Assembly: GCA_021790415.1 (NCBI GenBank)
Contig: JAJYDZ010000013.1
Span: forward strand, 1-12,581
Reading direction: 5' to 3'
DNA length: 12,581 bases
Source of the DNA: Thermoplasmata archaeon
GTDB taxonomy: Archaea > Thermoplasmatota > Thermoplasmata > Thermoplasmatales > Thermoplasmataceae
A program made the translations under genes and the position numbers. Every line of letters begins with the position of its first letter. Positions within the stretch are counted from its first letter, which is position 1. This document shows, piece after piece, positions 5,501 to 12,581 of the stretch. The notes beneath the pieces were generated by a model. It did not search any database and was not told the DNA's origin. It saw only the letters and a program-made list of their open reading frames with translations.

Positions 5501-7357
5501 ATGAAAGATAAGCAATCTTCAATTGATTTCTATGCTTTTGTGAAACTTTATGGTGAGCGATTTTCAGGCGCATTTATAAAGAAAATTTACCAAACAGGAA
5601 AAGACGAATTTACGTTTATCATATATTCATCGGAGCATGGAAAATATCCATTTCACATCAAACTATCTGCAGGTATAGCATTTATGGACCCTGACAGACC
5701 TGAAGAATCATCTTCCTTTGCCATGTTTCTTAGAAAAAATCTGTCTGAACAGAAGATTCGATCAATTAAACAGATTAATTTTGATCGTGTTTGTAAGATA
5801 GAATTATACTCAGGAATGGAAATCATTTTTGAATTATTTAGAGACGGAAATTTAATAATAATTGAAAACGGACTAATTACATATGCATTTAGCCCAAGGG
5901 AGTGGAAAAACAGGAAAATTCTCAAAGGCGAAAGGTATATTCCCCCATCGCTTATTGATCCATTATCCTCAGAACTAAGCACATTAACATCTATTTTCGA
6001 ACAAAGTAAGGGATCTCTGGTCCAAACGATGGCCACAAGAATGAACCTTGGTGGGGAATATGCTGAGGAGATAGCCTTCAGACTGGGCATTGATAAGGAT
6101 CAATCGTCCAAAGAATCCCTTAATTTGGTTCCAGATATAATCAATGGAATAAAGAAACTTCTTGAAGAAATTTCTCTGAATAAGGGATTTTATTACGATT
6201 CTGATAATATGCTTTCACCCGTTAGGCTATCATCACTTAATGAAGATCCAAGGATTTTTGAAGACTTTAACGAAGGTCTTGTATACCAGATGGGAAAACT
6301 TAAGGAAATAGATCCGCAAATTTCACAGATCGAAAGAAGAATAGCAAATCAAACAAAAACTGTTCAGCAATATATGGATCTATCGGTGACTCTCAAGGAA
6401 ACAGGTCAAATCATAATATCAAATCTTCCTGAATATGAGCGAGTTCTTAGAACAGTCAACAGCAACCTCAAGGCAATTTCAATAGGAAGTGTTATAACGC
6501 CTGGAATAACCATAACCAACATTGATTTTTCTAAAAAATTTATTACTATTAAAAAGGATGATAGAGAAATAGAACTCTCACTAACCAGAACTGCAGGAGA
6601 AAATGCCAGCGATTACTTTAACAGATCCAAAGACTATATTTTAAAAGCAGAAGGTGCAAGAAAAGCCATTATGGATACTTCCAAAGTTAAATTAGAAGAA
6701 AACGGAAAGAAAAAAAAGGATCGCCCAAAGAAGTGGTTCGAGGCTTACCATTGGTTTTTTACCAGTAGTGGGAATCTGGTAATCGCAGGGAAAGACGTTA
6801 ACGGAAACGAGAAGGTTGTGAAAAAACATATGTCTGAAAAGGACATCTATATTCATGCTGATTTGTATGGTGCCCCAAGCACTATCCTGAAAGTAGAGAA
6901 TGAAAACACAGACTTGGAAAAAGACATACTGGAGGCCGCTCAATTTGCAGTGTCAAATTCTAGGGCTTGGTCAAATAACCTTGCATCAGGTTCAGCATAC
7001 TGGGTAACTCCTCTCCAGGTAAGCAAGACACCGGAATCCGGTGAATTTGTCAGGAAAGGTTCTTGGATAGTAAAGGGAAAGCGCAATTATCTTTTCAACC
7101 TTCCATTGAAGCTAAAAATTTCAACAATAGTTTACGAGAATACAGAATTGCCAATGATTTGCCCACACATCACAGAGATAAAAAATGAAAAGGATCTAAT
7201 ATTCATATCCCCAGGTGAAATAAAACGGGAGAAAATAGCCAAGGAGATCTCGGAAATCTTAGGAAGGGAAAGGGATGAGATAGCATCAATTCTTCCACCT
7301 GGTGGAAGCAGAATTGATTCCATCACGAAGAAAGTTCAAGCTTCAATTTCTCAATGA
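5501..7357 (+). CDS. rqcH: NFACT family ribosome quality control protein (RqcH/Rqc2/NEMF homologue)
   Basis: This family binds 60S/50S ribosomal subunits carrying stalled peptidyl-tRNA, and bacterial and eukaryotic members recruit tRNA to add C-terminal tails to the stalled chain. The 618 residues show the full archaeal layout. An NFACT-N domain (about 1-200) has the conserved Asp95-Arg96 pair (INFDRV), which in RqcH/Rqc2 is needed for tail synthesis. Next comes a helix-hairpin-helix-like stretch (GGEYAEEIAFRLGID, 184-198), a helical/coiled-coil middle (about 260-400), and an NFACT-R domain (about 410-540) with KWFEAYHWF, DIYIHADLYGAPS, SAYWVTPLQVSKT and SGEFVRKGS-x-x-VKGKRN. No eukaryotic-type NFACT-C domain is evident, as usual in archaea. 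The gene appears leaderless. Its last 35 bases overlap the end of the convergent sugar isomerase gene. Confidence 0.93.
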   Translation: MKDKQSSIDFYAFVKLYGERFSGAFIKKIYQTGKDEFTFIIYSSEHGKYPFHIKLSAGIAFMDPDRPEESSSFAMFLRKNLSEQKIRSIKQINFDRVCKIELYSGMEIIFELFRDGNLIIIENGLITYAFSPREWKNRKILKGERYIPPSLIDPLSSELSTLTSIFEQSKGSLVQTMATRMNLGGEYAEEIAFRLGIDKDQSSKESLNLVPDIINGIKKLLEEISLNKGFYYDSDNMLSPVRLSSLNEDPRIFEDFNEGLVYQMGKLKEIDPQISQIERRIANQTKTVQQYMDLSVTLKETGQIIISNLPEYERVLRTVNSNLKAISIGSVITPGITITNIDFSKKFITIKKDDREIELSLTRTAGENASDYFNRSKDYILKAEGARKAIMDTSKVKLEENGKKKKDRPKKWFEAYHWFFTSSGNLVIAGKDVNGNEKVVKKHMSEKDIYIHADLYGAPSTILKVENENTDLEKDILEAAQFAVSNSRAWSNNLASGSAYWVTPLQVSKTPESGEFVRKGSWIVKGKRNYLFNLPLKLKISTIVYENTELPMICPHITEIKNEKDLIFISPGEIKREKIAKEISEILGRERDEIASILPPGGSRIDSITKKVQASISQ

Positions 7358-8249
7358 TGGAGACATCTCTGGGTTCTACTTTTCTCAGCAGTGCAACATG
7401 GTAACTCAAAATGTCTCCAAAGTAGATACCATACATTATTTGTGAAAAAATACTCTTTCCTTTCAATTCTATTATTGTAATATCTCTGGATGAAAGTTTT
7501 TTTGTTATTTCCAGTCTTCTCTCATTTCGCACAGAATAACTATTTTTGAATGCAATGTAAATAAATGGGTCCATATCATGGTTCATCCCCATTGGAACAA
7601 GTTCGTTATGGTTAATTTCTGATAGGTATCCTGCGTTTGCAAGCATCTTTGCATTCTCATTAAATTGAGTCTTACACCGATAGGCTACGCTAGACGTCGG
7701 GCTCCATGATATGAAATAGGGGACTTTCCCTGATTCAAAAATTTTTCTGGAAATAGAAATGATGTGATTTTCGTTATTTCTTATGTCTGTAATATTTCCC
7801 TTAATCTCATCAATATGATTTCTTAGTTCAGGAGCTATGGTATTTATTATTGGCATTAACAAAAATCCCAGGGATGATCTTGGTTGATATCCGGAAGGGA
7901 TTATTACCGCTTGATCTGAAATCTCTGAAAGTTTTCCTCCTGATGTTATTGAAAGAACTGTGGCACCCTTCTTCTTTGCTTCTGTGGCGCATGAAATGGT
8001 TTCCTCAGTATTGCCTGAATAACTTATTGCAATGACTAGCGTTTTGTTACTAACAAAGTCAGGGCAGGTATATGTATTCAATACTATAACCGGTTTTTTT
8101 GAATAAATCTCACTGAACAAAAAACCTGCAATTCCTGAACCGCCCATTCCCCCTATCAAAATATGATCATAATTATCTAGATTTATGTTGAATTTTCCCT
8201 TAAACGAAATTTGATCTATAATCGTATCTATCTCTTTTCTATATTCCAT
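7323..8249 (-). CDS. Bifunctional phosphoglucose/phosphomannose isomerase
   Basis: This is a cytoplasmic enzyme of the archaeal PGI/PMI group, interconverting glucose 6-phosphate or mannose 6-phosphate with fructose 6-phosphate. The 308-residue length fits the family. Two SIS sugar-phosphate domains are visible. The N-terminal one contains IGGMGGSGIAG (32-42) and the phosphate-binding SYSGNTEET (76-84). Residues matching the catalytic set known from crenarchaeal PGI/PMI are Arg124 (in QPRSSLG), Glu198 (in FNENAKM) and His214 (in NHNEL). The Thr after SGN, thought to permit mannose 6-phosphate, is also present. The ATG at 8249 is preceded by an AT-rich TATA-like element about 25 bases upstream and is probably leaderless. 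Its stop lies inside the 3' end of the convergent NFACT gene. Confidence 0.92.
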   Translation of the reverse strand: MEYRKEIDTIIDQISFKGKFNINLDNYDHILIGGMGGSGIAGFLFSEIYSKKPVIVLNTYTCPDFVSNKTLVIAISYSGNTEETISCATEAKKKGATVLSITSGGKLSEISDQAVIIPSGYQPRSSLGFLLMPIINTIAPELRNHIDEIKGNITDIRNNENHIISISRKIFESGKVPYFISWSPTSSVAYRCKTQFNENAKMLANAGYLSEINHNELVPMGMNHDMDPFIYIAFKNSYSVRNERRLEITKKLSSRDITIIELKGKSIFSQIMYGIYFGDILSYHVALLRKVEPRDVSIIEKLKLELSS

Positions 8250-8267
8250 AAAATCACTGATTTAGTC

Positions 8268-8280
8268 AATAAATTTAAAT
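8268..8280 (-). promoter_or_regulatory. TATA-like element of the sugar isomerase gene
   Basis: ATTTAAATTTATT on the - strand is centred about 25 bases before the ATG at 8249, consistent with a leaderless archaeal transcript. No ribosome site precedes the ATG. Confidence 0.5.
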
Positions 8281-8498
8281 GGGGTTTAATACATAAGCCA
8301 ATGACATTAATGAAGGTAATAGCCCAGCTAATGTTAAGATTAAGTATATTTTCAGGTGGCCTGACATAAGTGCTTATACAATCGGCCTTTAAATTTTTTA
8401 CGCATCTATGACATTTTCCACTTTCAATTCTATAAAGCACAACTTTGAATTCATACTAAATTTATGGGCCAAGGCTTTAGTAAAATTCGAAACGGAAA
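8281..8498. other. Intergenic stretch between divergent genes, no convincing gene
   Basis: The 279 bases between the isomerase start (8249) and the DsrE-like start (8529) contain promoters at both ends. In the middle is an imperfect inverted repeat, GTGCTTATA (8370-8378) with TATAAAGCAC (8431-8440), and two weak short reading frames that I do not accept. I see no tRNA cloverleaf. Confidence 0.5.
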
Positions 8499-8507
8499 CA
8501 TTATAGC
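8499..8507 (+). promoter_or_regulatory. TATA-like element of the DsrE-like gene
   Basis: CATTATAGC is centred about 26 bases before the ATG at 8529, with a purine-rich GAAACGGAAA just upstream that could act as a BRE. The start codon has no clear ribosome site, so a leaderless transcript is likely. Confidence 0.4.
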
Positions 8508-8528
8508 ACAGGTTTGTAATAAATAAAA

Positions 8529-8849
8529 ATGAAGGTAGTAATACAGATATCAGAAAAGGAAAAAATTCCAATGGGAAGTATTGTAGGGTCTCATATTGCG
8601 GTATTAAAGGATGTTGAAACCATTGAGATGGTTTTTCTGGAAAGTGCCATTATAGCAACTATAAGTGAAGAAATGATGAAGCCCTTGCTTGAAGAAAAAA
8701 AACTTATATTAATGGCTTGCAAAACATCTATGGAAATGAACAATATAAAAGCTTCAGACCTTGTCAAGGGTGTTTCACCAACACCTCAGGGTGGATTCAT
8801 CGAAATCATAAGGAGACAGCAGGAAGGTTGGTTCTATATTCATGTCTAA
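8529..8849 (+). CDS. DsrE/DsrF-like family protein
   Basis: This is a small cytoplasmic protein of 106 residues resembling the DsrE/F superfamily, whose better known members relay sulfur as persulfides during sulfur oxidation, sulfite reduction or tRNA thiolation. The C-terminal half is the most telling: LILMACKTSMEMNNI (about 59-73) with a candidate sulfur-carrying Cys64, followed by a glycine-rich turn and FIEIIRRQQEGWFYIHV, a form of the family ending in which an aromatic-rich strand follows 'QQEG'. The N-terminal KVVIQIS strand also fits. It stands alone, without the TusBCD-type or heterodisulfide reductase-like partners of characterised systems, so its exact role is unknown. Only the superfamily assignment is claimed. 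Confidence 0.75.
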   Translation: MKVVIQISEKEKIPMGSIVGSHIAVLKDVETIEMVFLESAIIATISEEMMKPLLEEKKLILMACKTSMEMNNIKASDLVKGVSPTPQGGFIEIIRRQQEGWFYIHV

Positions 8850-9290
8850 TTTTTAGGAAGTTTGAAGACTGTAACCTCTTCATCCAGTTTTCGTATGGAT
8901 ATTCAGGCTTTTAAAGTTGTACGATAATTCCAATAGGGTCGGTTTTCTCTCAATATAAGGGGGATCAGGTCTTCATTTAAAACTATCTAAATCTATGAAA
9001 GTAGTATATTTAAAACAATATGTGGCAAACTCATTTCATTTGAGCTTTTATGCATATTCAAATTTACTATGTTTTTATATGCTAAATAAAATTGTTATAT
9101 TTAACTGACCGGTGTTATACGATAGTACCTAAATTTGGTATGGATACTTCAGATAACAAAGAATTAATCTACCACATTCCATAAGAAAATGGGTAATGAT
9201 ATATGGAAGGTTTTGGAAAGGTATGTGGCAGAAATGGCTAAATAATCATTCTAGTATCATCGCCATTTATCCACTGGAAAGTGACAAGAC
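8850..9290. other. 441-bp stretch without a convincing gene
   Basis: This AT-rich region lies between the DsrE-like gene and the 3' end of the LigB-type gene. It starts with a short T-run (8850-8854) that may terminate the upstream transcript. A weak hairpin (AAACTCA at 9027-9033 with TGAGCTT at 9041-9047, one mismatch) and several TATA-like runs occur. From 9157 to 9291 one + strand frame is open for 45 codons, Trp-rich and protein-like, but has no proper start. A neighbouring frame encodes MGNDIWKVLERYVAEMAK. Together these could be remains of a decayed gene. No tRNA, CRISPR repeat or transposase could be recognised. Confidence 0.5.
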
Positions 9291-10061
9291 CTAGTTGAAG
9301 TTGCTTGCAAAAAGCATTCCGAAATATCTTTCTATGTAATAATATTTAAGACGGAGTTTTATCTTAGATTCAGCAAGAAACCCTCCTAAAACTACCATAA
9401 TCCAATAACTATCAGGTTTGGCTGCCTCAACAAAATCTCTTCTCATTCCATATAACGTTTCGAATTTTCCAGTAATGATAGAATCTTTTATAGTTTCATC
9501 GTATATTTTCGCTTCATCTGAAAAGTCATAAGGGCCCTTTGGGTTATGAGTATGTGATTGATCTGCACTGAATATTATTGAATATTTTTTGTCTGAACGT
9601 GAAACTGCCCTGTAAATATTCTTCCCAAATTCGTGCATACGTTGCAAATCCCATAATCTAGCCTGTCCTATGATTACAGTGGGTCTCTCGCTGAAGAATG
9701 TTAGCGGTATTAATGAACCAAAATCAATGGGAAATGTATTCTGTTCTCCTCCGGAAAAGAATGCTTTAGATAAAATATCCTGGTTTGAGTATAGAATGAG
9801 GCGTGCAAGTTCCAAATTATTATTCAATTTCATTTGTAAATTTACGCCACCTTCAGTGAGATAATTGCCAGATAGCCTTTCGTTTAAGGCAACAGAAAAT
9901 TTATTCCCAACTGAAAGCCCGTGAGGAGTGAATATTATTCTTGAATCGGCATTATCTTTGGAAGTTTCTTTAGTGATAGCTTCCCTCATTTCCTTACTTG
10001 ATCTGTTAGGAAGGTCTATTAGTTCGTCCCCGTGTGGTATAAGGTATACTCCATCAATCAT
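9291..10061 (-). CDS. LigB-type extradiol dioxygenase family protein
   Basis: This 256-residue protein belongs to the class III (LigB) extradiol ring-cleavage dioxygenase superfamily, non-heme iron enzymes that also include Memo-like relatives without known ring-cleaving activity. Signatures are IPHGDE near the N-terminus (His10), FTPHG (His47), DFGSLIPLTF (113-122), and the strongest one, SADQSHTHNPKGPYDF (165-180) followed by SDEAKIYDE. His10, His47 and His170/His172 are candidate metal ligands. The conserved His of the usual 'DHG' turn is Phe114 here. Archaeal members of this branch are uncharacterised and no aromatic-degradation genes are nearby, so a true dioxygenase activity should not be assumed. 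The ATG at 10061 has a TATA-like element 26 bases upstream and no ribosome site. Confidence 0.82.
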   Translation of the reverse strand: MIDGVYLIPHGDELIDLPNRSSKEMREAITKETSKDNADSRIIFTPHGLSVGNKFSVALNERLSGNYLTEGGVNLQMKLNNNLELARLILYSNQDILSKAFFSGGEQNTFPIDFGSLIPLTFFSERPTVIIGQARLWDLQRMHEFGKNIYRAVSRSDKKYSIIFSADQSHTHNPKGPYDFSDEAKIYDETIKDSIITGKFETLYGMRRDFVEAAKPDSYWIMVVLGGFLAESKIKLRLKYYYIERYFGMLFASNFN

Positions 10062-10082
10062 TAATGGAAATTACATGGGGGA

Positions 10083-10092
10083 TATTTAATAT
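10083..10092 (-). promoter_or_regulatory. TATA-like element of the LigB-type gene
   Basis: ATATTAAATA on the - strand is centred about 26 bases before the ATG at 10061, the spacing of a leaderless archaeal promoter. Confidence 0.45.
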
Positions 10093-10268
10093 GTATTGGA
10101 AAATTGAATTTTAGACGAATTAGCATTTGAGCTATAACTTTACATTATAAATGTTAAGGATTCTAATAATGGCAAGCCTATATAATTCAGTCAAGAACAA
10201 ATATGTATTTATTCATTTAAGTTGATGACAGGTTACCGTAGAAATCCAATTCATAGTTTGGTGTGTGT

Positions 10269-10877
10269 ATGGAAGCAGATGAGAACGCGAAAAAATCGAT
10301 AATAAGCGTAACGGGATTTTCAGGTTCAGGTAACATCTATGTAAGTGAGTGGATAGCAGAGAATATCGTTACTCCTTTGGCCCCAGAAATAATATACATA
10401 AAGAACCTCCCGCACGATGAAAGAAAACTCAACGCGATGGGAAATAATATCTCAAAGATTGAAAAGGAGGGAAAAATTACTGTAATAAATATTGGTCCGA
10501 GAACCTCATATACCGTTGATTCAACAGAGGCAAATCTCACAGAGATTCTACAATCTTATTCTGCAAAAAACAGATTATTTGTATTGGATGGTTTTCAGGA
10601 TATTCCCGCAGGAAATTATAGAATTTTCAGAATACTGGTAGTTAGAAACATTAGGGAAATCGACCATTTTTCATCTTCATTTACTCCGGATTTGGTTGTT
10701 CTAAACGGCGAATCTGCAATACACGACGAAAGTATTATTAAATGGCCAGATGGGAAGCAGAGTATATTGTATGCAATCATGTCACATTTTATAAACCCCA
10801 TAAACCAGATAAATACTCAAATAAAAAGAGAGCAGATTTTAGATAAGGGGATGCAAACTAGAGAAAACATCTTATAA
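10269..10877 (+). CDS. MobB-like P-loop protein with degenerate Walker A
   Basis: This 202-residue protein resembles MobB, the GTP-binding adapter of molybdenum cofactor maturation. After a short N-terminus comes [11 protein letters not shown] (12-22), the place of the MobB 'GxSGSGKT' loop, and later LFVLDGF (103-109), which matches the Walker B-like 'LVEGF' of that family. The invariant Walker A lysine is Asn22 and the following Ser/Thr is Ile23, so normal nucleotide binding is doubtful. It could be an inactive paralogue, an altered binder, or an unrelated Rossmann-like protein. The ATG at 10269 with GGTG five bases upstream (10260-10263) is preferred over a GTG two codons earlier. No other molybdopterin genes are near. 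It is 82 bases upstream of the EF-1alpha gene. Confidence 0.5.
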   Translation: MEADENAKKSIISVTGFSGSGNIYVSEWIAENIVTPLAPEIIYIKNLPHDERKLNAMGNNISKIEKEGKITVINIGPRTSYTVDSTEANLTEILQSYSAKNRLFVLDGFQDIPAGNYRIFRILVVRNIREIDHFSSSFTPDLVVLNGESAIHDESIIKWPDGKQSILYAIMSHFINPINQINTQIKREQILDKGMQTRENIL

Positions 10878-10902
10878 TCTTTATCAATCTCGCACCAAAG
10901 GG

Positions 10903-10910
10903 TTTAATAA
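10903..10910 (+). promoter_or_regulatory. Probable TATA element of the EF-1alpha/uS10 operon
   Basis: TTTAATAA preceded by CAAAGGG (a possible BRE) would put the transcript start near 10932, giving a leader of about 28 bases that holds the ribosome site. Confidence 0.4.
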
Positions 10911-10947
10911 ACAAAATCCTTTTACGGACTACCACAAAATTAGAAAT

Positions 10948-10954
10948 AAAGGTG
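10948..10954 (+). promoter_or_regulatory. Ribosome binding site of EF-1alpha
   Basis: AAAGGTG ends five bases before the ATG at 10960 and matches the archaeal anti-Shine-Dalgarno, unlike the leaderless genes elsewhere in the window. Confidence 0.65.
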
Positions 10955-10959
10955 TAAAA

Positions 10960-12234
10960 ATGGCATCACAGAAACCGCACATAAATTTGGTCACAATAGG
11001 ACACGTAGATCATGGAAAGTCAACCCTCGTAGGGAGACTTTTGTTTGAGCACGGAGAAATTCCTCCACACATAATTGAGGAATACAAGAAGCAGGCTGAA
11101 GAGAAGGGAAAAGCAACTTTTGAATTTGCATGGGTAATGGATAAATTCAAAGAGGAGCGAGAGAGGGGAGTTACAATTGAGCTTTCCCACAGAAAATTTG
11201 AAACTGGGAAGTATTATTTTACAATAATTGATGCTCCAGGACACAGAGACTTTGTTAAAAACATGATTACCGGTACAAGTCAAGCTGATGCAGCTATTCT
11301 TGTAATCTCATCAAGAGACGGAGATGGTATAATGGCTCAGACAAGAGAGCATGCATATCTTGCAAAGACTCTTGGTGTTCAGCAGCTCATCGTTGCAATC
11401 AACAAGTTGGATGCTACACAGCCTCCATACAGTGAAAAGAGATTCACCGAGGTCAAGGGAGAAGTTGAAAAGTTCCTTGCATCAATTGGTTATAGGAACA
11501 TACCAATGGTACCAATCAGTGGATATAAAGGAGACAATATAACAAAGAAGTCTGAAAACATGAAATGGTATACCGGACCAACTTTACTTGAACTTCTAGA
11601 CTCACTTAAAGTGCCTGAGAAACCGATTAACAAGCCTCTTAGACTACCAGTTCAGGACGTATATTCAATTACTGGTATAGGAACTGTTCCAGTTGGAAGA
11701 ATTGAAACTGGAATCCTGAAAAACGGCGACAAGGTTATTTTCAACCCTGCTAATAAACAGGGAGAAGTTAAGACAGTAGAAATGCATCATGAGGCAATGG
11801 AACAGGCTGGACCAGGCGATAACGTAGGGTTCAATGTAAGAGGAATAGCCAAGAACGATATCAAGAGAGGAGATGTATGCGGACCTGTAACTGCACCACC
11901 ATCTGTAGTGAAATCATTCACAGCTCAGATAGTTGTTCTTAATCATCCGTCAGTGATTGCTGCAGGATATAAACCAGTATTTCACGTTCACACAGCACAA
12001 GTAGCGTGCAGGTTTGAAGAAATATTAAAGACTATCAACCCCAAGGATGGAACTACTAAGGAAGAAAAGCCCGCTTATATCAAAACAGGAGATATTGCCG
12101 TAGTGAAGGTTGTACCTGACAAACCCCTAGTAATTGAAAAGGTTGCAGAATTTCCGCAACTTGGGAGATTTGCAATAAGGGATATGGGGCAAACAGTTGC
12201 TGCTGGTCAATGTATAGACATTGAGCTTAAGTAA
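10960..12234 (+). CDS. tuf: Translation elongation factor 1-alpha (aEF1A)
   Basis: This is the GTPase that delivers aminoacyl-tRNA to the ribosomal A site. The 424 residues are full length. The GTP-binding domain has G1 GHVDHGKS (14-21), the switch I/effector stretch [10 protein letters not shown] (66-75), G3 DAPGHRDF (91-98), G4 NKLD (148-151) and a G5 region in PISGYKG. Domains II and III follow, with [32 protein letters not shown] and the terminal [16 protein letters not shown]. The overall sequence, including length and the MASQKPH N-terminus, is very close to the Thermoplasma protein as I remember it, and is the main ground for the organism assignment. It is followed 10 bases later by uS10, the common archaeal arrangement. 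Confidence 0.98.
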   Translation: MASQKPHINLVTIGHVDHGKSTLVGRLLFEHGEIPPHIIEEYKKQAEEKGKATFEFAWVMDKFKEERERGVTIELSHRKFETGKYYFTIIDAPGHRDFVKNMITGTSQADAAILVISSRDGDGIMAQTREHAYLAKTLGVQQLIVAINKLDATQPPYSEKRFTEVKGEVEKFLASIGYRNIPMVPISGYKGDNITKKSENMKWYTGPTLLELLDSLKVPEKPINKPLRLPVQDVYSITGIGTVPVGRIETGILKNGDKVIFNPANKQGEVKTVEMHHEAMEQAGPGDNVGFNVRGIAKNDIKRGDVCGPVTAPPSVVKSFTAQIVVLNHPSVIAAGYKPVFHVHTAQVACRFEEILKTINPKDGTTKEEKPAYIKTGDIAVVKVVPDKPLVIEKVAEFPQLGRFAIRDMGQTVAAGQCIDIELK

Positions 12235-12239
12235 GGTGA
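12233..12239 (+). promoter_or_regulatory. Ribosome binding site of uS10, deciding a GTG start
   Basis: AAGGTGA overlaps the EF-1alpha stop and ends five bases before the GTG at 12245. The nearby ATG at 12241 is out of frame and hits a stop after five codons, so GTG is the start. Confidence 0.65.
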
Positions 12240-12244
12240 CATGA

Positions 12245-12559
12245 GTGGTCTCATATAAAGCCAGAATCTCTTTAAGCGGTTCAGAACATAAGGTTGTAGA
12301 CCTTGTTTGCAACGAGATAAAGGGCATTGCTAACAGAACCGGGGTGGAGGTTCATGGTCCAGTGCCACTCCCAACAAAAAGATTACAGGTTCCTGTAAGA
12401 AAAAGTCCTGATGGAGAAGGTTCTCCAACGTGGGATAGATGGGAAATGAGAGTGCACAAGAGACTCATAGATGTGGATGCCGATGAAAGGACGTTGAGGC
12501 AACTCATGAGGATTGCCATACCAGACGGGGTCCAGATAGAGATTCAAATTAAGAGCTAA
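12245..12559 (+). CDS. rpsJ: Small subunit ribosomal protein uS10 (S10)
   Basis: This is a component of the 30S head, near the A-site side of the mRNA channel. The 104-residue length and sequence are typical of archaeal uS10: [12 protein letters not shown] at the start, [13 protein letters not shown] (34-46), [20 protein letters not shown] (positions about 50-69), and [19 protein letters not shown] followed by [10 protein letters not shown]. The GTG start gives MVSYKARIS, a few residues longer at the N-terminus than some relatives. It is translationally linked to the EF-1alpha gene by the ribosome site spanning that gene's stop. Confidence 0.97.
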   Translation: MVSYKARISLSGSEHKVVDLVCNEIKGIANRTGVEVHGPVPLPTKRLQVPVRKSPDGEGSPTWDRWEMRVHKRLIDVDADERTLRQLMRIAIPDGVQIEIQIKS

Positions 12560-12581
12560 TTTTTTAATTTATTTTATAATT
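12560..12581 (+). terminator. T-rich terminator after uS10
   Basis: A run of six T followed by further T-tracts (TTT, TTTT) begins directly after the uS10 stop and continues to the window edge. Archaeal RNA polymerase terminates at such oligo-T stretches without needing a hairpin. Confidence 0.55.

Noticed and set aside
8301..8369. 22-residue + strand open frame (MTLMKVIAQLML...)
   Set aside because: Very short, no ribosome site, and no family recognised, so chance is the simplest explanation.
8228..8440. 70-codon - strand open frame starting with GTG and containing a CHRC motif
   Set aside because: It overlaps the start of the sugar isomerase gene and its promoter, has no ribosome site, and its second half is not protein-like. 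The Cys-x2-Cys alone is not enough.
8370..8440. Inverted repeat GTGCTTATA / TATAAAGCAC as a tRNA or structured RNA
   Set aside because: The spacing is tRNA-like, but there are no D- or T-arm consensus sequences, and the stem is short with a bulge.
8529..8849. Peptidyl-tRNA hydrolase 2 as identity of the small gene
   Set aside because: Length and the N-terminal strand are similar, but the PTH2 catalytic motifs (KGK and the glycine-rich helix) are missing. The cysteine turn and C-terminus fit DsrE/F better.
1..12581. CRISPR arrays, insertion sequences, toxin-antitoxin or defence systems
   Set aside because: I found no regularly spaced repeats, transposase or nuclease motifs, or flanking duplications. 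The window reads as ordinary chromosomal housekeeping and respiratory genes.

Overview
The window looks like chromosome of an acidophilic, AT-rich archaeon of the Thermoplasmatales (Ferroplasma, Cuniculiplasma, Thermoplasma or relatives). The best evidence is the 424-residue elongation factor 1-alpha at 10960-12234, which closely matches my recollection of the Thermoplasma protein. Supporting evidence is archaeal-type promoters with TATA elements about 25 bp before start codons (leaderless genes), AGGTG-type ribosome sites inside operons, a copper-based terminal oxidase module without cytochrome c, and an archaeal-type NFACT protein. The species cannot be fixed from sequence reading alone.

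Region 1 (1-4595, + strand) is a respiratory module. A small two-helix membrane protein is followed by oxidase subunit II with a complete CuA site, heme-copper oxidase subunit I, a membrane-anchored blue copper protein (the probable electron donor to CuA), CtaB/heme O synthase, and a seven-helix membrane protein of unknown function. The first five reading frames overlap or nearly touch (ATGA, TAATG, and a TTG start inside the preceding gene), so they are probably translationally coupled. Subunit I keeps all heme and copper ligands but has HPIVY instead of HPEVY and Thr in place of the K-channel Lys, features I associate with B-type oxidases.

Region 2 (4630-8249) holds housekeeping and accessory genes. 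A hot-dog acyl-CoA thioesterase and an unrecognised small protein overlap on the - strand. They are divergent from a full-length RqcH/NEMF-family (NFACT) ribosome quality control gene, and the two directions may share one symmetrical TATA element. The NFACT gene runs into the end of a convergent bifunctional phosphoglucose/phosphomannose isomerase gene, with coding ends overlapping by 35 bp.

Region 3 (8250-10268) is looser. It has a DsrE/F-like sulfur-relay-type protein, a 441-bp stretch without a convincing gene (with short protein-like fragments near 9157-9291), and a LigB-type extradiol dioxygenase family protein on the - strand. Region 4 (10269-12581) has a MobB-like P-loop protein whose Walker A lysine and Ser/Thr are missing, followed by the translation pair EF-1alpha and ribosomal protein uS10, ending in a T-rich terminator. 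I saw no tRNA, rRNA, CRISPR array, intact insertion sequence or obvious defence system.
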